A stretch of 64,000 nucleotides of DNA from Kosakonia pseudosacchari (lineage in GTDB: Bacteria > Pseudomonadota > Gammaproteobacteria > Enterobacterales > Enterobacteriaceae): NCBI RefSeq assembly GCF_900184035.1, contig NZ_FXWP01000025.1, forward strand, positions 496,001 to 560,000, written 5' to 3'. The notes below the pieces were generated by a model. The model was not told the origin of the DNA and ran no database searches. It worked only from the letters and a program-made list of their open reading frames with translations. Shown piece after piece: positions 1 to 11,191 of the stretch. How positions within the stretch are numbered: the first letter of the stretch is position 1; every line of letters starts with the position of its first letter. Both the position numbers and the translations under genes were made by a program.

Positions 1-11
1 AGCGCTGAATA

Positions 12-47
12 AGCAAAAGCGCCATCCGGCACGAAACCGGTGGCGCT
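12..47 (-). terminator. Intrinsic terminator of proVWX
   Basis: Read on the minus strand, a GC-rich stem (arms 36-47 and about 18-30, with one bulge/mismatch) is followed by TTTTGCTTATT. It begins 24 bp after the proX stop codon, the expected place for the end of the proVWX transcript. Confidence 0.75.
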
Positions 48-70
48 GGTGAAAAGGTGACTGCGACAGG

Positions 71-1072
71 TTATTTCTGCGCGGCAAGAGCCTCTTTGAT
101 CCAGCCGTCAAACTGCTGCTGGTGCGCTTTGATCCAGCCGTCAACATGACCCTGAATATCCGCTTCAGACGATTTGCCCGCATGCATCATGGCGTTTTCG
201 GCATTGATATCGGCCAGCGGCAGTTTCATCACTGCGAACAGTTTCGCCGCCGCCGGGTTTTTCTCGGCCCAGGCTTTGTTGGCAACAATATGCATGGTGT
301 TTACCGGGAACCCGTAGTTCATGCCGTTTGGCAGTTTAGTGTCGATATCTTTCTGCTCTCCCGGCAGGGAAGAGAATGGAACCTGCAGCCAGACCACATC
401 TTTACCCGGTTTCAGCACGTCGCTTACCCAGTATGGCGTCCAGGTGTAGTAGAGCACCGGTTTGCCTTCTTTGAAGCGGGTAATGGTATCGGCCATCATC
501 GCCGAATAATTTCCGTGGCTGACGGTGACGGTGTTTTCCAGACCATATGCCTGATGCTGGTGGTTAATCACCGCTTCGCATCCCCAGCCCGGTGAGCAAC
601 CCATCATGTCGGCTTTGCCGTCGCCGTTCCCGTCAAACAGTTTGGCGATTTTCGGATCTTTTAGCTGCTCAATGTTAGTGATGTGATATTTCTCGGCGGT
701 TTTCTTATCGATCAAGTAACCCTGCGCCGCACCGGTGACATAAGTGCCTTCACGGTAGAATTTTTTGTCGCCCCCGGCAGCGGCATACATGTCGTCATGC
801 AGCGGTTGCCAGTTGACGGCGGTGAATGTCACATCGCCCGCCGCCATTGAGGTGTAACCGACGTTGTAATCCACTTCGTCCGGGGTATTCACGGTATAGC
901 CGAGTTTTTCAAGAGCGCGGCTCACCAGCAATGTCTGGAAGCTCTCTTCGGCGATAGTGCTTTGAAAAGGCTTCACGGTGATGCCTTTGCCTGGCAGTTC
1001 TGCGTCCGCAGCAAATGCACTGGTAGAGACAAGGGTGGCAAACGCTGTGGCAAAAAGTACGCTATGTCGCAT
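71..1072 (-). CDS. proX: Glycine betaine/proline ABC transporter periplasmic binding protein ProX
   Basis: Periplasmic receptor of the ProU osmoprotectant importer; it captures glycine betaine and proline betaine and delivers them to ProW/ProV. The 333-residue product starts with a Sec signal peptide (cleavage likely after the AFA near residue 21) and matches E. coli ProX along its whole length. The family binds betaine in a box of tryptophans, and several Trp residues lie in conserved contexts (for example VNWQPLHDD and YYTWTPYW). It is the last gene of the proV-proW-proX operon, 59 bp after proW, and is followed at once by an intrinsic terminator. Assignment is secure. Confidence 0.97.
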   Translation of the reverse strand: MRHSVLFATAFATLVSTSAFAADAELPGKGITVKPFQSTIAEESFQTLLVSRALEKLGYTVNTPDEVDYNVGYTSMAAGDVTFTAVNWQPLHDDMYAAAGGDKKFYREGTYVTGAAQGYLIDKKTAEKYHITNIEQLKDPKIAKLFDGNGDGKADMMGCSPGWGCEAVINHQHQAYGLENTVTVSHGNYSAMMADTITRFKEGKPVLYYTWTPYWVSDVLKPGKDVVWLQVPFSSLPGEQKDIDTKLPNGMNYGFPVNTMHIVANKAWAEKNPAAAKLFAVMKLPLADINAENAMMHAGKSSEADIQGHVDGWIKAHQQQFDGWIKEALAAQK

Positions 1073-1131
1073 CGTTGTTCCTTATTGTTCAGGTGGGATA
1101 CTGCTACCCGGCGAGGTTGCCGGGCGACAGA

Positions 1132-2196
1132 TTATTTAGCGAAAGGGCGGGTCAGCAGACCCAGCGGGCCGGTTTGATACCAGCGACGATTACCGCGGCT
1201 GCGGGAATCGCGACCGACAGCCTGCGTCAGGCGGTCGAGAATGATGGCGAGGATAACAATCCCCACGCCGCCCACGGTGGCAAGCCCCATATCAAGACGA
1301 CCAATACCGCGCAGTACCATCTGGCCAAGCCCGCCAACGGCGATCATCGAGGCGATCACTACCATGGAGAGGGCAAGCATCAACGTCTGGTTAATTCCCG
1401 CCATAATGGTGGGCATGGCCAGCGGTAACTGTACTTTGAACAACATCTGGCGCGGGCTGGCGCCAAATGAGCGTGAGGCTTCAATCAAATCGGCCGGCAC
1501 CTGGTTAATGCCGAGAATGGTCAGACGCACCACCGGCGGCAGGGCGAAGATAATCGTCACCACTACACCCGGCACGTTGCCGATACCAAACAGCATCACA
1601 ATCGGCACCAGGTAGACAAACGCGGGGGTGGTCTGCATCGCATCCAGTAACGGGCGAACGATTTTCGCCGCGCGCTGGCTGCGTGCCAGCCAAATCCCCA
1701 TTGGCAAGCCGATCACCACGCAAAACAGCAGGGCGGTCAGCACCAGCGCTAATGTCACCATCGCCTGCGACCAGGCACCGATAGCGCCAATAGCAATCAG
1801 TGATACCAGCGTGGCAACGCCCATTCCGGCGCTGCTCATCTGCCAGGCGATTAGCGAGAAAAGCATAATCGCTACCGGTGCGGGCATACCCAGCAGCATT
1901 TGCTGGAACGCACTGAGGATGTAATCCACCGGCACGCGAATACCCTGAAACAGCGGGCGGAAGTGCATCACCACCCAGTCGATCGCCTGCGTCACCCAGC
2001 TATCGAGCGGGATCAGCGTCTTATGGAACGGATCCATAATATTGAAGTGTTCCGGCGCGGGTGCCGGCGCGCTGTGCAGCCAGTCTGCGCTGCCGCCATC
2101 GGCTGGTGCGCTACTGCCGCCGCCCCAGGCATCCGCCGACTGCGCGGCGTTGTCGGTTGCTGGTGCGCTATCCCACGGGTTGTTTTGATCAGCCAT
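1132..2196 (-). CDS. proW: Glycine betaine/proline ABC transporter permease ProW
   Basis: Inner-membrane permease of the ProU importer. The 354-residue protein has the long polar N-terminal extension (about 95 residues, rich in Asp, Ala, Pro and Gly) typical of enterobacterial ProW. Several membrane segments follow, with an EAA-type cytoplasmic loop (motif [12 protein letters not shown]) that contacts the ATPase. Its start overlaps the end of proV by 8 bp, with a GAGGGGG ribosome site inside proV, so translation is probably coupled. The first residues and length fit E. coli ProW. Confidence 0.97.
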   Translation of the reverse strand: MADQNNPWDSAPATDNAAQSADAWGGGSSAPADGGSADWLHSAPAPAPEHFNIMDPFHKTLIPLDSWVTQAIDWVVMHFRPLFQGIRVPVDYILSAFQQMLLGMPAPVAIMLFSLIAWQMSSAGMGVATLVSLIAIGAIGAWSQAMVTLALVLTALLFCVVIGLPMGIWLARSQRAAKIVRPLLDAMQTTPAFVYLVPIVMLFGIGNVPGVVVTIIFALPPVVRLTILGINQVPADLIEASRSFGASPRQMLFKVQLPLAMPTIMAGINQTLMLALSMVVIASMIAVGGLGQMVLRGIGRLDMGLATVGGVGIVILAIILDRLTQAVGRDSRSRGNRRWYQTGPLGLLTRPFAK

Positions 2197-3391
2197 TGTT
2201 TGCCCCCTCGCGATCTAAAGCTTGCAGCAGCATCCGTTTGGAGATGATGCCCACATACTGTTGCTCTTCACCCACCACTGGCACGGCGCAGGGCGCTTGC
2301 CCAACGTGGGAGAGCAGCTCGCTGAGCGGCGTTTCGGCATCCACTGCAAGCGGGGAGTCGATTAACGCCGCCTCGATCCCCTGGCTTTGACCGAGCGCCT
2401 CTTTCAGGGAGTCGATGGAGACAACGCCGACAAATTTATTGCCGCGTTCAATCACGTAACCGAATTCACGGTCTTCATCCTGCAACAATTTCAACGCCGA
2501 ACGCGGGCCGAAGCCGGGCGTTTTGCGAATTAGCCCGACAGGCGTTCGACGCGCAATATCTTTGGCGCTAAATACCTGACTAATATCGACGCCGCGGAAG
2601 AAAGTACGCACATAATCATTAGCCGGATTATTCAATATTTCATCCGGCGTGCCGACCTGCACCACTTCGCCGTTTTGCATAATGGCAATCCTGTCGCCAA
2701 TACGCATGGCTTCATCGAGATCGTGGGAAATAAATACAATGGTGCGCTGGTGTTTGGCCTGAAGTTTTACCAGTTCATCCTGCATCTCGGTGCGAATTAA
2801 TGGATCGAGCGCGGAGAAGGCTTCATCCATTAATAAGATATCGGGGTTGATGGCTAATGCGCGCGCCAGACCAACACGCTGACGCATACCGCCAGAGAGT
2901 TCATCCGGATAACTGTGCGCATAATTCTCCAGCCCAACCTGACGCAGCGCATCCAGCGCTTTTTCCTGGCGTTCTTGCGCCGGAATACCGGCTAACTCCA
3001 TGCCAAAGGCGGCATTATCCAGCACCGTCATATGGGGCATTAATGCAAATGACTGGAAGACCATCGCAATCTTTTTCCTGCGCACCTCGCGTAATTCGGC
3101 GTCTGATATTTTGGCGATATCCACGCCGTCAATCAGCACCTGTCCACGGGTGGGTTCAATCAGGCGATTGAGAAGGCGTACCATAGTGGATTTACCCGAT
3201 CCGGATAACCCCATGATGACAAATATCTCGCCTTCTTCAATGGCCAGACTGGCGTCTTTCACGCCAAGCGACAGACCCGTTTTTTCCAGTATTTGCTCTT
3301 TCGAAAGTCCTTTTTCAATATATTTGAAAGCCCGCTGTGGATGCTCGCCAAATATCTTATATAGGTTTTTAACTTCTAATTTAATTGCCAT
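2189..3391 (-). CDS. proV: Glycine betaine/proline ABC transporter ATP-binding protein ProV
   Basis: ATPase of the ProU osmoprotectant importer, 400 residues as in E. coli. Walker A is GLSGSGKST (residues about 60-70), the ABC signature is LSGGMRQR and Walker B is [12 protein letters not shown]. The C-terminal third carries the two CBS domains that in OpuA/ProU-type ATPases sense ionic strength. It is the first gene of the proVWX operon and is preceded by a recognisable osmoregulated proU promoter. Confidence 0.98.
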   Translation of the reverse strand: MAIKLEVKNLYKIFGEHPQRAFKYIEKGLSKEQILEKTGLSLGVKDASLAIEEGEIFVIMGLSGSGKSTMVRLLNRLIEPTRGQVLIDGVDIAKISDAELREVRRKKIAMVFQSFALMPHMTVLDNAAFGMELAGIPAQERQEKALDALRQVGLENYAHSYPDELSGGMRQRVGLARALAINPDILLMDEAFSALDPLIRTEMQDELVKLQAKHQRTIVFISHDLDEAMRIGDRIAIMQNGEVVQVGTPDEILNNPANDYVRTFFRGVDISQVFSAKDIARRTPVGLIRKTPGFGPRSALKLLQDEDREFGYVIERGNKFVGVVSIDSLKEALGQSQGIEAALIDSPLAVDAETPLSELLSHVGQAPCAVPVVGEEQQYVGIISKRMLLQALDREGANNG

Positions 3392-3458
3392 GCAATAATA
3401 GAGTTCCTGTTATTTATTGTGTCGATATCGTACCTGGTGATAATAATTTACTGGCTAT

Positions 3459-3486
3459 ACCCTAGCATACTCAGAATCTGAGACAA
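3459..3486 (-). promoter_or_regulatory. Likely proU (P2-type) promoter
   Basis: On the minus strand a TTGTCT -35 box (3481-3486) and a TAGGGT -10 box (3459-3464) are separated by 16 bp. The layout and the text around the -10 resemble the E. coli/Salmonella osmotically induced proU promoter as I remember it. It lies about 70 bp upstream of the proV start. Confidence 0.75.
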
Positions 3487-3750
3487 CCCTGAATTTCCCG
3501 TCTTTAAGAATTTGCTCAAGCAATAATTGCCGCCATTTCCCATGAAATAAGGGCTGGCGGCGGATGAGATTTTTTTTGAAATTCATCGGGAAATCGCACC
3601 TGAATAGTGCTGATTCAGATGAAAATGACGAAGCAATTACAGTGTAGAAGCTCCGGGGATATTGTGCCGGGAAATCGTGAAGACATTATTGAAATAATAA
3701 TATCCTTTTTCACTGCGGGGTATTTTAAATGTATTAGCCACGGGAATATT

Positions 3751-3770
3751 CCTCTCCCGATGGGGAGAGG
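3751..3770 (-). terminator. Likely terminator after nrdF
   Basis: Perfect 8-bp stem (CCTCTCCC / GGGAGAGG) with a 4-nt loop starting 10 bp after the nrdF stop codon. The following U-tract is poor (AATATT), so termination may be only partial. Confidence 0.55.
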
Positions 3771-3779
3771 AAAGAAAGA

Positions 3780-6869
<3,090 letters not shown>

Positions 6870-6897
<28 letters not shown>

Positions 6898-7280
6898 AAT
6901 TCGCTCACTCCTTTACGCACGTTGTCGATGTCCTGTTGAGTGCCCATCAACTCAAAACGATACAGATACGGCACGGCGCATTTTTGCGATATCACATCGC
7001 CTGCGCGACCAAAGGCGTCGCCGAAATTACGGTTGCCGGAGGCGATCACGCCGCGAATCAACGCCCGGTTGTGCGGATCGTTCAAAAAGCGGATCACCTG
7101 GCGGGGAACCGCGCCGGCCGTACCGCCGCCGCCATAACTGGGCACCACCAGGATATAAGGTTCGTCTACCTGCAGGCGTTCGCGCTCATTAAGTGGAATG
7201 CGCACGGCCGGCAGCCCGAGACGCGCGATAAAACGCTGCGTGTTTTCCGAGCTGCTGGAGAAGTAGACGAGGGTGCTCAT
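6870..7280 (-). CDS. nrdI: NrdI flavodoxin-like activator of class Ib ribonucleotide reductase
   Basis: Flavodoxin-like protein that supplies the oxidant used to assemble the Mn(III)2-tyrosyl radical cofactor of NrdF. The 136 residues match E. coli NrdI in length. The N-terminal FMN phosphate loop ([13 protein letters not shown]) and the later glycine-rich segment (PSYGGGG) are clear. Its start codon overlaps the nrdH stop codon (ATGA), indicating translational coupling. Confidence 0.96.
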
Positions 7281-7522
7281 GCGCTGGCGACGCTCGGCGC
7301 GGCATGTAAGCGGTTAATCATATCCGGGCGGAAACCGGACCATTTTGTGTCCCCGGCGACAACCACCGGTAACTGACGAAAGCCCATCGCACGCAGCTCA
7401 TCTGCTGCTTCCGGCACGTGGTCAACGTTCACCATTTCGAACGCCAGGCCACGGCTTTCCATGGCACGTTTGGTGGCGTGGCACTGAACACAATCATTTC
7501 GAGTGTAAATGGTAATGCGCAT
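7277..7522 (-). CDS. nrdH: NrdH glutaredoxin-like electron donor
   Basis: Small redoxin of 81 residues that passes electrons from thioredoxin reductase to NrdE. The redox motif is CVQC near the N terminus (after YTRND), and the thioredoxin-type substrate-binding segment (WSGFRPD) is present near the C terminus. First gene of nrdHIEF. Two NrdR-box-like sites lie 75-120 bp upstream, so the operon is probably under NrdR control. Confidence 0.96.
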   Translation of the reverse strand: MRITIYTRNDCVQCHATKRAMESRGLAFEMVNVDHVPEAADELRAMGFRQLPVVVAGDTKWSGFRPDMINRLHAAPSVASA

Positions 7523-7595
7523 AATTCGTATTTCCGTCTAAAATGGAGTCGCGGCGCGAAGTTTCGCGTCAGTTAGTGTGTGTGCTACTGATATG

Positions 7596-7643
7596 AATAC
7601 TAGATGTAGTTATTTAAAGATGCAACCACACAATATATAGGAA
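7596..7643 (-). promoter_or_regulatory. Pair of NrdR-box-like sites upstream of nrdH
   Basis: Two 16-bp sites at 7596-7611 and 7628-7643 resemble the NrdR box ACAC(T/A)ATATAT(T/A)GTGT; the better one is ACACAATATATAGGAA. Their centres are 32 bp apart, three helical turns, which is the spacing known for paired NrdR boxes in enterobacteria. Recognition is by eye. Confidence 0.6.
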
Positions 7644-7730
7644 ATTATCATAGGCTTTGCCCAAAGGATGGAAACAATGGGTAAGGGCGGTTTGTACGCG
7701 TTTTGTACAGAAAAGGGCAAGGAGCAGGCA

Positions 7731-7764
7731 AATAAAAACCCCTGCGGGAGAACCGGCAGGGGTT
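7731..7764 (-). terminator. Intrinsic terminator of ygaM
   Basis: On the minus strand a 9-bp perfect stem (arms 7756-7764 and 7737-7745) is followed by TTTTTATTT. It lies 18 bp after the ygaM stop codon. Confidence 0.85.
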
Positions 7765-7782
7765 GCGTCGTGCGGAAATTCG

Positions 7783-8109
7783 TTAGCGGCGCAAGCTTAG
7801 CAGCGCGCCAACAAAAATACCGACCGCAGCGGCAGCGCCAACGCTGCACCAGGGTTTGTCTTTGACAAATGTATCGGCACAATCCACGGCATCTCTTGCC
7901 GCTTGTTGCACACGGGTGCGGCCATGCATGCGCGCGCGGGTCTCTTTCAGCAGGGCCTGTGCTTTACGGCGCGCGCTTTCCGCTTCGTCTTTTGCGTCGC
8001 TGCCCCAGGATTTCAGCACAGCTTCGAGGCTGTCAGCGAGCTGGTTAACATCGTGGTTAATATCCTCAACACCTTCATCTACGTCACGGCGATTCGGTCT
8101 GTTAAACAT
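7783..8109 (-). CDS. ygaM: YgaM, membrane-anchored DUF883 (ElaB/YqjD-type) protein
   Basis: 108-residue member of the DUF883 family, whose E. coli paralogues ElaB and YqjD are tail-anchored inner-membrane proteins that associate with ribosomes in stationary phase. The N-terminal two-thirds is a charged amphipathic helix (about 1-80). The C terminus carries a glycine/alanine-rich membrane helix (SVGAAAAVGIFVGALL) ending in basic residues, LRR. A good ribosome site (GGGAGGAT) precedes the ATG. It is divergent from ygaC, as in E. coli. Function is not established. Confidence 0.92.
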   Translation of the reverse strand: MFNRPNRRDVDEGVEDINHDVNQLADSLEAVLKSWGSDAKDEAESARRKAQALLKETRARMHGRTRVQQAARDAVDCADTFVKDKPWCSVGAAAAVGIFVGALLSLRR

Positions 8110-8271
8110 AGGATCCTCCCTCGTTTTCGATGTGAATTTTAGTTTAGACCATAATTTTTAAGGCCAGACGGCAATCACGCCTTTCAGGTTCGTTTGTGGA
8201 ATTTTCTGAGTCACGGTCCATGCTCAGTCATGTAAGGTGGCGAGGCTTTGGAAAGATGACGAGGAAAATCT

Positions 8272-8616
8272 ATGTATTTAAGACCCGATGAAGTGGCGCG
8301 CGTGCTGGAAAAAGTGGGATTTACCATGGATGTGGCCACGCCGAAAACCTATGGTTATCGCCGTGGCGAAAATTATGTGTATGTTAACCGCGAAGCGCGT
8401 ATGGGACGCACGGCGCTGGTGATCCACCCCACGTTGAAAGAACGCAGTTCGTCGCTTGCGGAACCCGCCTCGGACATCAAACTGTGCGATCACTACCAGA
8501 ATTTCCCGCTCTATTTCGGCGGCGATGCGCAGGAGCATTACGGCATTCCGCACGGCTTTAGCTCGCGCGTGGCGCTGGAAAAGTTTATTACGGGGTTATT
8601 TGGCGACGCGCATTAA
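8272..8616 (+). CDS. ygaC: YgaC, DUF2002 family protein
   Basis: Soluble protein of 114 residues matching E. coli YgaC (DUF2002) in length and sequence; function unknown. In E. coli the gene is Fur-repressed; no Fur box was confirmed here. The start is supported by GACGAGGA upstream. It is divergent from ygaM and convergent with alaE, the E. coli order. A 10-bp palindromic stem at 8645-8666, overlapping the 3' end of alaE, may separate the two transcripts but has no U-tract. Confidence 0.92.
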   Translation: MYLRPDEVARVLEKVGFTMDVATPKTYGYRRGENYVYVNREARMGRTALVIHPTLKERSSSLAEPASDIKLCDHYQNFPLYFGGDAQEHYGIPHGFSSRVALEKFITGLFGDAH

Positions 8617-8647
8617 AAGGCGACAGACCAAAGCCTGCCGCCCGCCA

Positions 8648-9097
8648 TCAGGCCTTGGCCTGATGGTAGTTGCTCACCCGGAACAGGCGGCGGCAATAAT
8701 CGAGGAAGTAACCGTACACCGCGCCCATCATCATCGACAGCACAATATTGGAGCTGACCGCGGCGACAATCTGGTGCCAGTCGGCACCGACTCCCCACAA
8801 AATGGCGACATACACCGGTGACTGAAAGGTCACGTAGGCCAGCACATCGGCGAGATTCTTCATCCAGCCAGACGGGCTAATACGACGGGCGTAACGCATA
8901 AACGCATCGCGGTACATACCATAAGGCCAGGCAATAATAATGTTCACCGGGATAGCGACAAGCCGCGATGAAAGTGACTGTTCAAAGCTCATTCCGGAGA
9001 GAAATATTTCAATCAACATGTTCACTACCGAACAGTAGACAACCATAGCAAAGGTGTCCGCAGCGGCGTGACGCAGGCGAGACTGCGAAGAGAACAT
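8648..9097 (-). CDS. alaE: L-alanine exporter AlaE
   Basis: Inner-membrane exporter of L-alanine (formerly YgaW) that relieves toxic intracellular alanine. The product has 149 residues, as in E. coli, with four predicted membrane segments (about 13-35, 45-65, 85-105, 110-130). A strong ribosome site (AAGGAG) precedes the ATG. In E. coli the next gene is stpA; here that position is empty. Confidence 0.95.
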   Translation of the reverse strand: MFSSQSRLRHAAADTFAMVVYCSVVNMLIEIFLSGMSFEQSLSSRLVAIPVNIIIAWPYGMYRDAFMRYARRISPSGWMKNLADVLAYVTFQSPVYVAILWGVGADWHQIVAAVSSNIVLSMMMGAVYGYFLDYCRRLFRVSNYHQAKA

Positions 9098-9510
9098 GGT
9101 GGTGCTCCTTGATAATCAATAAACGGGCAAATGAACGGTCGTGTTAGCGTTTTACAACGGCTGGTTTGATGTGTGTAGATTATCTATCTGCATTGAAACT
9201 AACAACTAGCGATAAATTTTTATTTTCTTTTTTTTGTTGGATAAAGTGCTCTGCGTTTGCGTGAATTTTACGCATTTCATTATTTTTGTTGGAGCGGTCA
9301 TTAAATTCATTAAATATCAAAGCGTTATTTTTGATATGTGATGTGATGCACTCATTAACAGGTAAGCGCATACCCCTGTTTTAGCGCGCTATGCTTCCGG
9401 GGGAGAAATAAAACCGTGGGCAGCATTTTTTATGCTAACTAAGCGTGAATGGCAGTGTTTAGTGCTGAAAATGAGGTTGCGTGTTTATGCGGTTTTTTTG
9501 AATGGAAATG
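9098..9510. other. AT-rich gene-free stretch where E. coli has stpA
   Basis: No convincing gene; the longest frame (63 codons, minus strand, 9180-9371) lacks a ribosome site and family features. The stretch is strongly AT-rich around 9200-9350. It contains an inverted repeat ATATCAAA/TTTGATAT (9314-9321 and 9330-9337) and a TTTGCGTGAATTTTACGCA element (9256-9274) that recurs almost identically at 10130-10148. The alaE promoter should also lie here. No trace of stpA was recognised. Confidence 0.6.
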
Positions 9511-9541
9511 AAGATTTAAGCGGTGGGAGAACGCCCACCGC
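9511..9541 (-). terminator. Likely terminator of the YodC-like gene
   Basis: 8-bp stem GCGGTGGG/CCCACCGC (arms 9520-9527 and 9534-9541) with a 6-nt loop. On the minus strand it is followed by TTAAATCTT, a weak U-tract. It starts 6 bp after the stop codon. Confidence 0.5.
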
Positions 9542-9547
9542 CGCCGA

Positions 9548-9727
9548 TCAGCAGACGCCAAAATCACCGTCTTCTTTATACAGAGAGACATCTTCCGCTT
9601 TCAGCGTGATTTTTGCTGCCTGCTCGTCGTGGGCCGGAACCGCGACAATCTGATCCTGATGAACTTCCAGTACTTTCAGTTTTGGCCCGCCAATGCGTGG
9701 CTGCACAATATCGCCGACAGAAAACAT
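9548..9727 (-). CDS. Small YodC-like (DUF2158) protein
   Basis: 59-residue protein. The N terminus, FSVGDIVQPRIGGPKLKVLEV, has the hydrophobic-GD-V....GGP.-.V pattern of the DUF2158/YodC family, a small beta-rich domain of unknown function. The ATG at 9727 is preceded by AAAGGAGCAAAG, which decides it against the in-frame ATG further upstream. It sits alone between alaE and yqaE, and the E. coli proU–ygaP region has no equivalent. Confidence 0.75.
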   Translation of the reverse strand: MFSVGDIVQPRIGGPKLKVLEVHQDQIVAVPAHDEQAAKITLKAEDVSLYKEDGDFGVC

Positions 9728-9905
9728 GCTTTGCTCCTTTTGTAATGAGTTTGTGAAGGTAAACATAGCCTGAACGTCCGCCAGGGTACAGCGTAAAAGA
9801 GGGTAAACACGGCCAATGAAAGTGGCAGGTGCAGGCAAAGTGGCTAATCTTTAAGGGATTGTCTTTTTTTCAATCAGCTGGAATGACGTTGCACAGGAGG
9901 TTTAT

Positions 9906-10064
9906 ATGGGTTTCTGGCGAGTTGTATTTACCATTATTCTGCCGCCGCTGGGCGTGCTGCTTGGCAAAGGCTTTGGTTGGGCATTTATCATTAACATCCT
10001 GCTTACACTGCTGGGCTATTTCCCTGGCCTGATCCACGCGTTTTGGGTGCAAACCCGTAATTAA
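9906..10064 (+). CDS. yqaE: YqaE, PMP3/UPF0057 small membrane protein
   Basis: 52-residue hydrophobic protein nearly identical to E. coli YqaE. It has two membrane helices (about 3-22 and 28-48) with the family motif LPPLGVLLGKG between and around them. Members of the Pmp3/UPF0057 family are linked to membrane stress; the exact role is unknown. A CAGGAGG ribosome site lies 5 nt before the ATG. A GGGCGG/CCGCCC hairpin at 10073-10088 follows the stop codon without a U-tract. Confidence 0.93.
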   Translation: MGFWRVVFTIILPPLGVLLGKGFGWAFIINILLTLLGYFPGLIHAFWVQTRN

Positions 10065-10154
10065 CTCCTGTCGGGCGGGTCTCCGCCCACTATTAAAACT
10101 CACCTCACAACACCCCTGGTTATGGTGGTTTTGCGTGAATTTTGCGCAAACCAG

Positions 10155-10182
10155 TAAAGAACCCCTGCGTTGTCGACGATAA
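10155..10182 (+). promoter_or_regulatory. Sigma-28-like promoter upstream of the 293-residue gene
   Basis: TAAAGAAC (10155-10162) and GACGATAA (10175-10182) resemble the flagellar sigma-28 boxes TAAAGTTT and GCCGATAA. The spacer is 12 bp instead of the usual 11, so it is a weaker match than the one at 12894-12920. It ends 33 bp before the start codon. Confidence 0.45.
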
Positions 10183-10215
10183 CCGACTGGTGAAGGTCAA
10201 TTCTATGGAGAAGAT

Positions 10216-11097
10216 ATGAGCATTCAGGATGTCGGTTCGGCTGCCGCGTTGCAGACGCTACCCGAAATACGTCAGTCAAAAACCATCACCTTTGCCGGAA
10301 AAGAGATCGTCACGGAGCGCTCGATTTCCGTCAACATTTCAGCAGAAGCGCTGGCAAAGGGCATGGAAGGGCGCACTGCGCCAACCAAAGAAGAAGCTGA
10401 AAAGCGGGCGCAGGCAATGGCGGTGGTTCGTAATGCCAACACGGCTACTTATGCGCGTGGGCCAAGCCTCGCCAGCGAGTTCTATTCCGATCCGCAAAGC
10501 GCGGGCGACGCGGTGAAGTTTATCGACTTTTTCCAGCACTCGACCGTTAACCCTGATGACATGGCCGCCGCGCTGCATCAGGCGCTGGTCTCACCGCAAG
10601 CGAGCGGTGATTACACGACCAGCGCGATGGATCTGTCGATGACCCAGGCGAAGCTGAATGAGGTCGTGTCAAAGTACATCTCTGCTGATTATCAGCAGCA
10701 GGCCAGCGAGTTTGTCGCCGGTTTTATTGCCGAAAAAGCCGAGCAGGCCGATCAGACGCACCGCGTGGTACTGACGCAGGCGTCGAATCTGGCACAAAGC
10801 CTGGGCAATACGGCACAAGCCAGGCAACATCAGCAAGCGATGGATCAACTAAGCGCGGGCACACATGCCTCCCAAGCGGTACGCAATCAAATGCTGAGTA
10901 TTACCGCCAGTAACAGCGACAGCGAGAGCTGGTTCAGGCAGTTCAACCAGTCAGTGGAGAGTAGCGGAACGCTGCCGTTTATGCGTGATATCGAGAAAAA
11001 CCACATCAGCGCGCTACAGCAGCAGTGGCAGCAGTTTGCGGTCTTTTTGCAGACCGCAAAACAGAGCGATGCAGCACATGAGGCTGGCAAGCAGTAG
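10216..11097 (+). CDS. Unrecognised cysteine-free, helix-rich protein; possible flagellar co-regulated gene
   Basis: 293 residues, not recognised. It has no signal peptide, no membrane segment, no cysteine and only two tryptophans, and is rich in Ala, Gln and Ser with long predicted helices (about 45-75 and 125-215). A short beta-like N terminus (KTITFAGKEIVTERSISVNIS) precedes the helices. The start is supported by GGAG 5 nt upstream. A sigma-28-like promoter precedes it, and it converges on a sigma-28-driven chemoreceptor gene with which it shares a bidirectional terminator. Lack of cysteine plus a sigma-28-like promoter would suit a substrate of the flagellar export apparatus or a motility-linked cytoplasmic protein. 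Both ideas are inference. Confidence 0.75.
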   Translation: MSIQDVGSAAALQTLPEIRQSKTITFAGKEIVTERSISVNISAEALAKGMEGRTAPTKEEAEKRAQAMAVVRNANTATYARGPSLASEFYSDPQSAGDAVKFIDFFQHSTVNPDDMAAALHQALVSPQASGDYTTSAMDLSMTQAKLNEVVSKYISADYQQQASEFVAGFIAEKAEQADQTHRVVLTQASNLAQSLGNTAQARQHQQAMDQLSAGTHASQAVRNQMLSITASNSDSESWFRQFNQSVESSGTLPFMRDIEKNHISALQQQWQQFAVFLQTAKQSDAAHEAGKQ

Positions 11098-11146
11098 CCA
11101 GTAACCGCGACAGCGTTGTAGTGCCAAACGCTATTGTGAAATGAAG

Positions 11147-11182
11147 AAAAACCAGCGCGACAAGCATATCGCGCTGGTTTTT
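11147..11182. terminator. Bidirectional intrinsic terminator
   Basis: Perfect 14-bp inverted repeat (arms 11147-11160 and 11169-11182) with an 8-nt loop. Each strand ends in a run of five T. It serves the 293-residue gene on the plus strand and the chemoreceptor gene on the minus strand. Confidence 0.92.
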
Positions 11183-11191
11183 AGCGAGGAG

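Larger units (their letters stand above)
3392..3779. other. 388-bp intergenic region nrdF–proV (osmoregulated proU upstream region)
   Basis: AT-rich spacer between nrdF and proV, which share a strand. It holds the likely proU promoter (3459-3486), A/T tracts further upstream (3540-3720) of the kind H-NS binds at proU, and the nrdF terminator hairpin (3751-3770). No coding potential was seen. In E. coli a negative regulatory element extends from here into proV; whether it does so here is inference. Confidence 0.7.

Noticed and set aside
9180-9371. 63-codon minus-strand ORF as an stpA remnant
   Set aside because: The translation shows no StpA/H-NS features and there is no ribosome site; it lies in AT-rich spacer DNA where stops are placed by chance.
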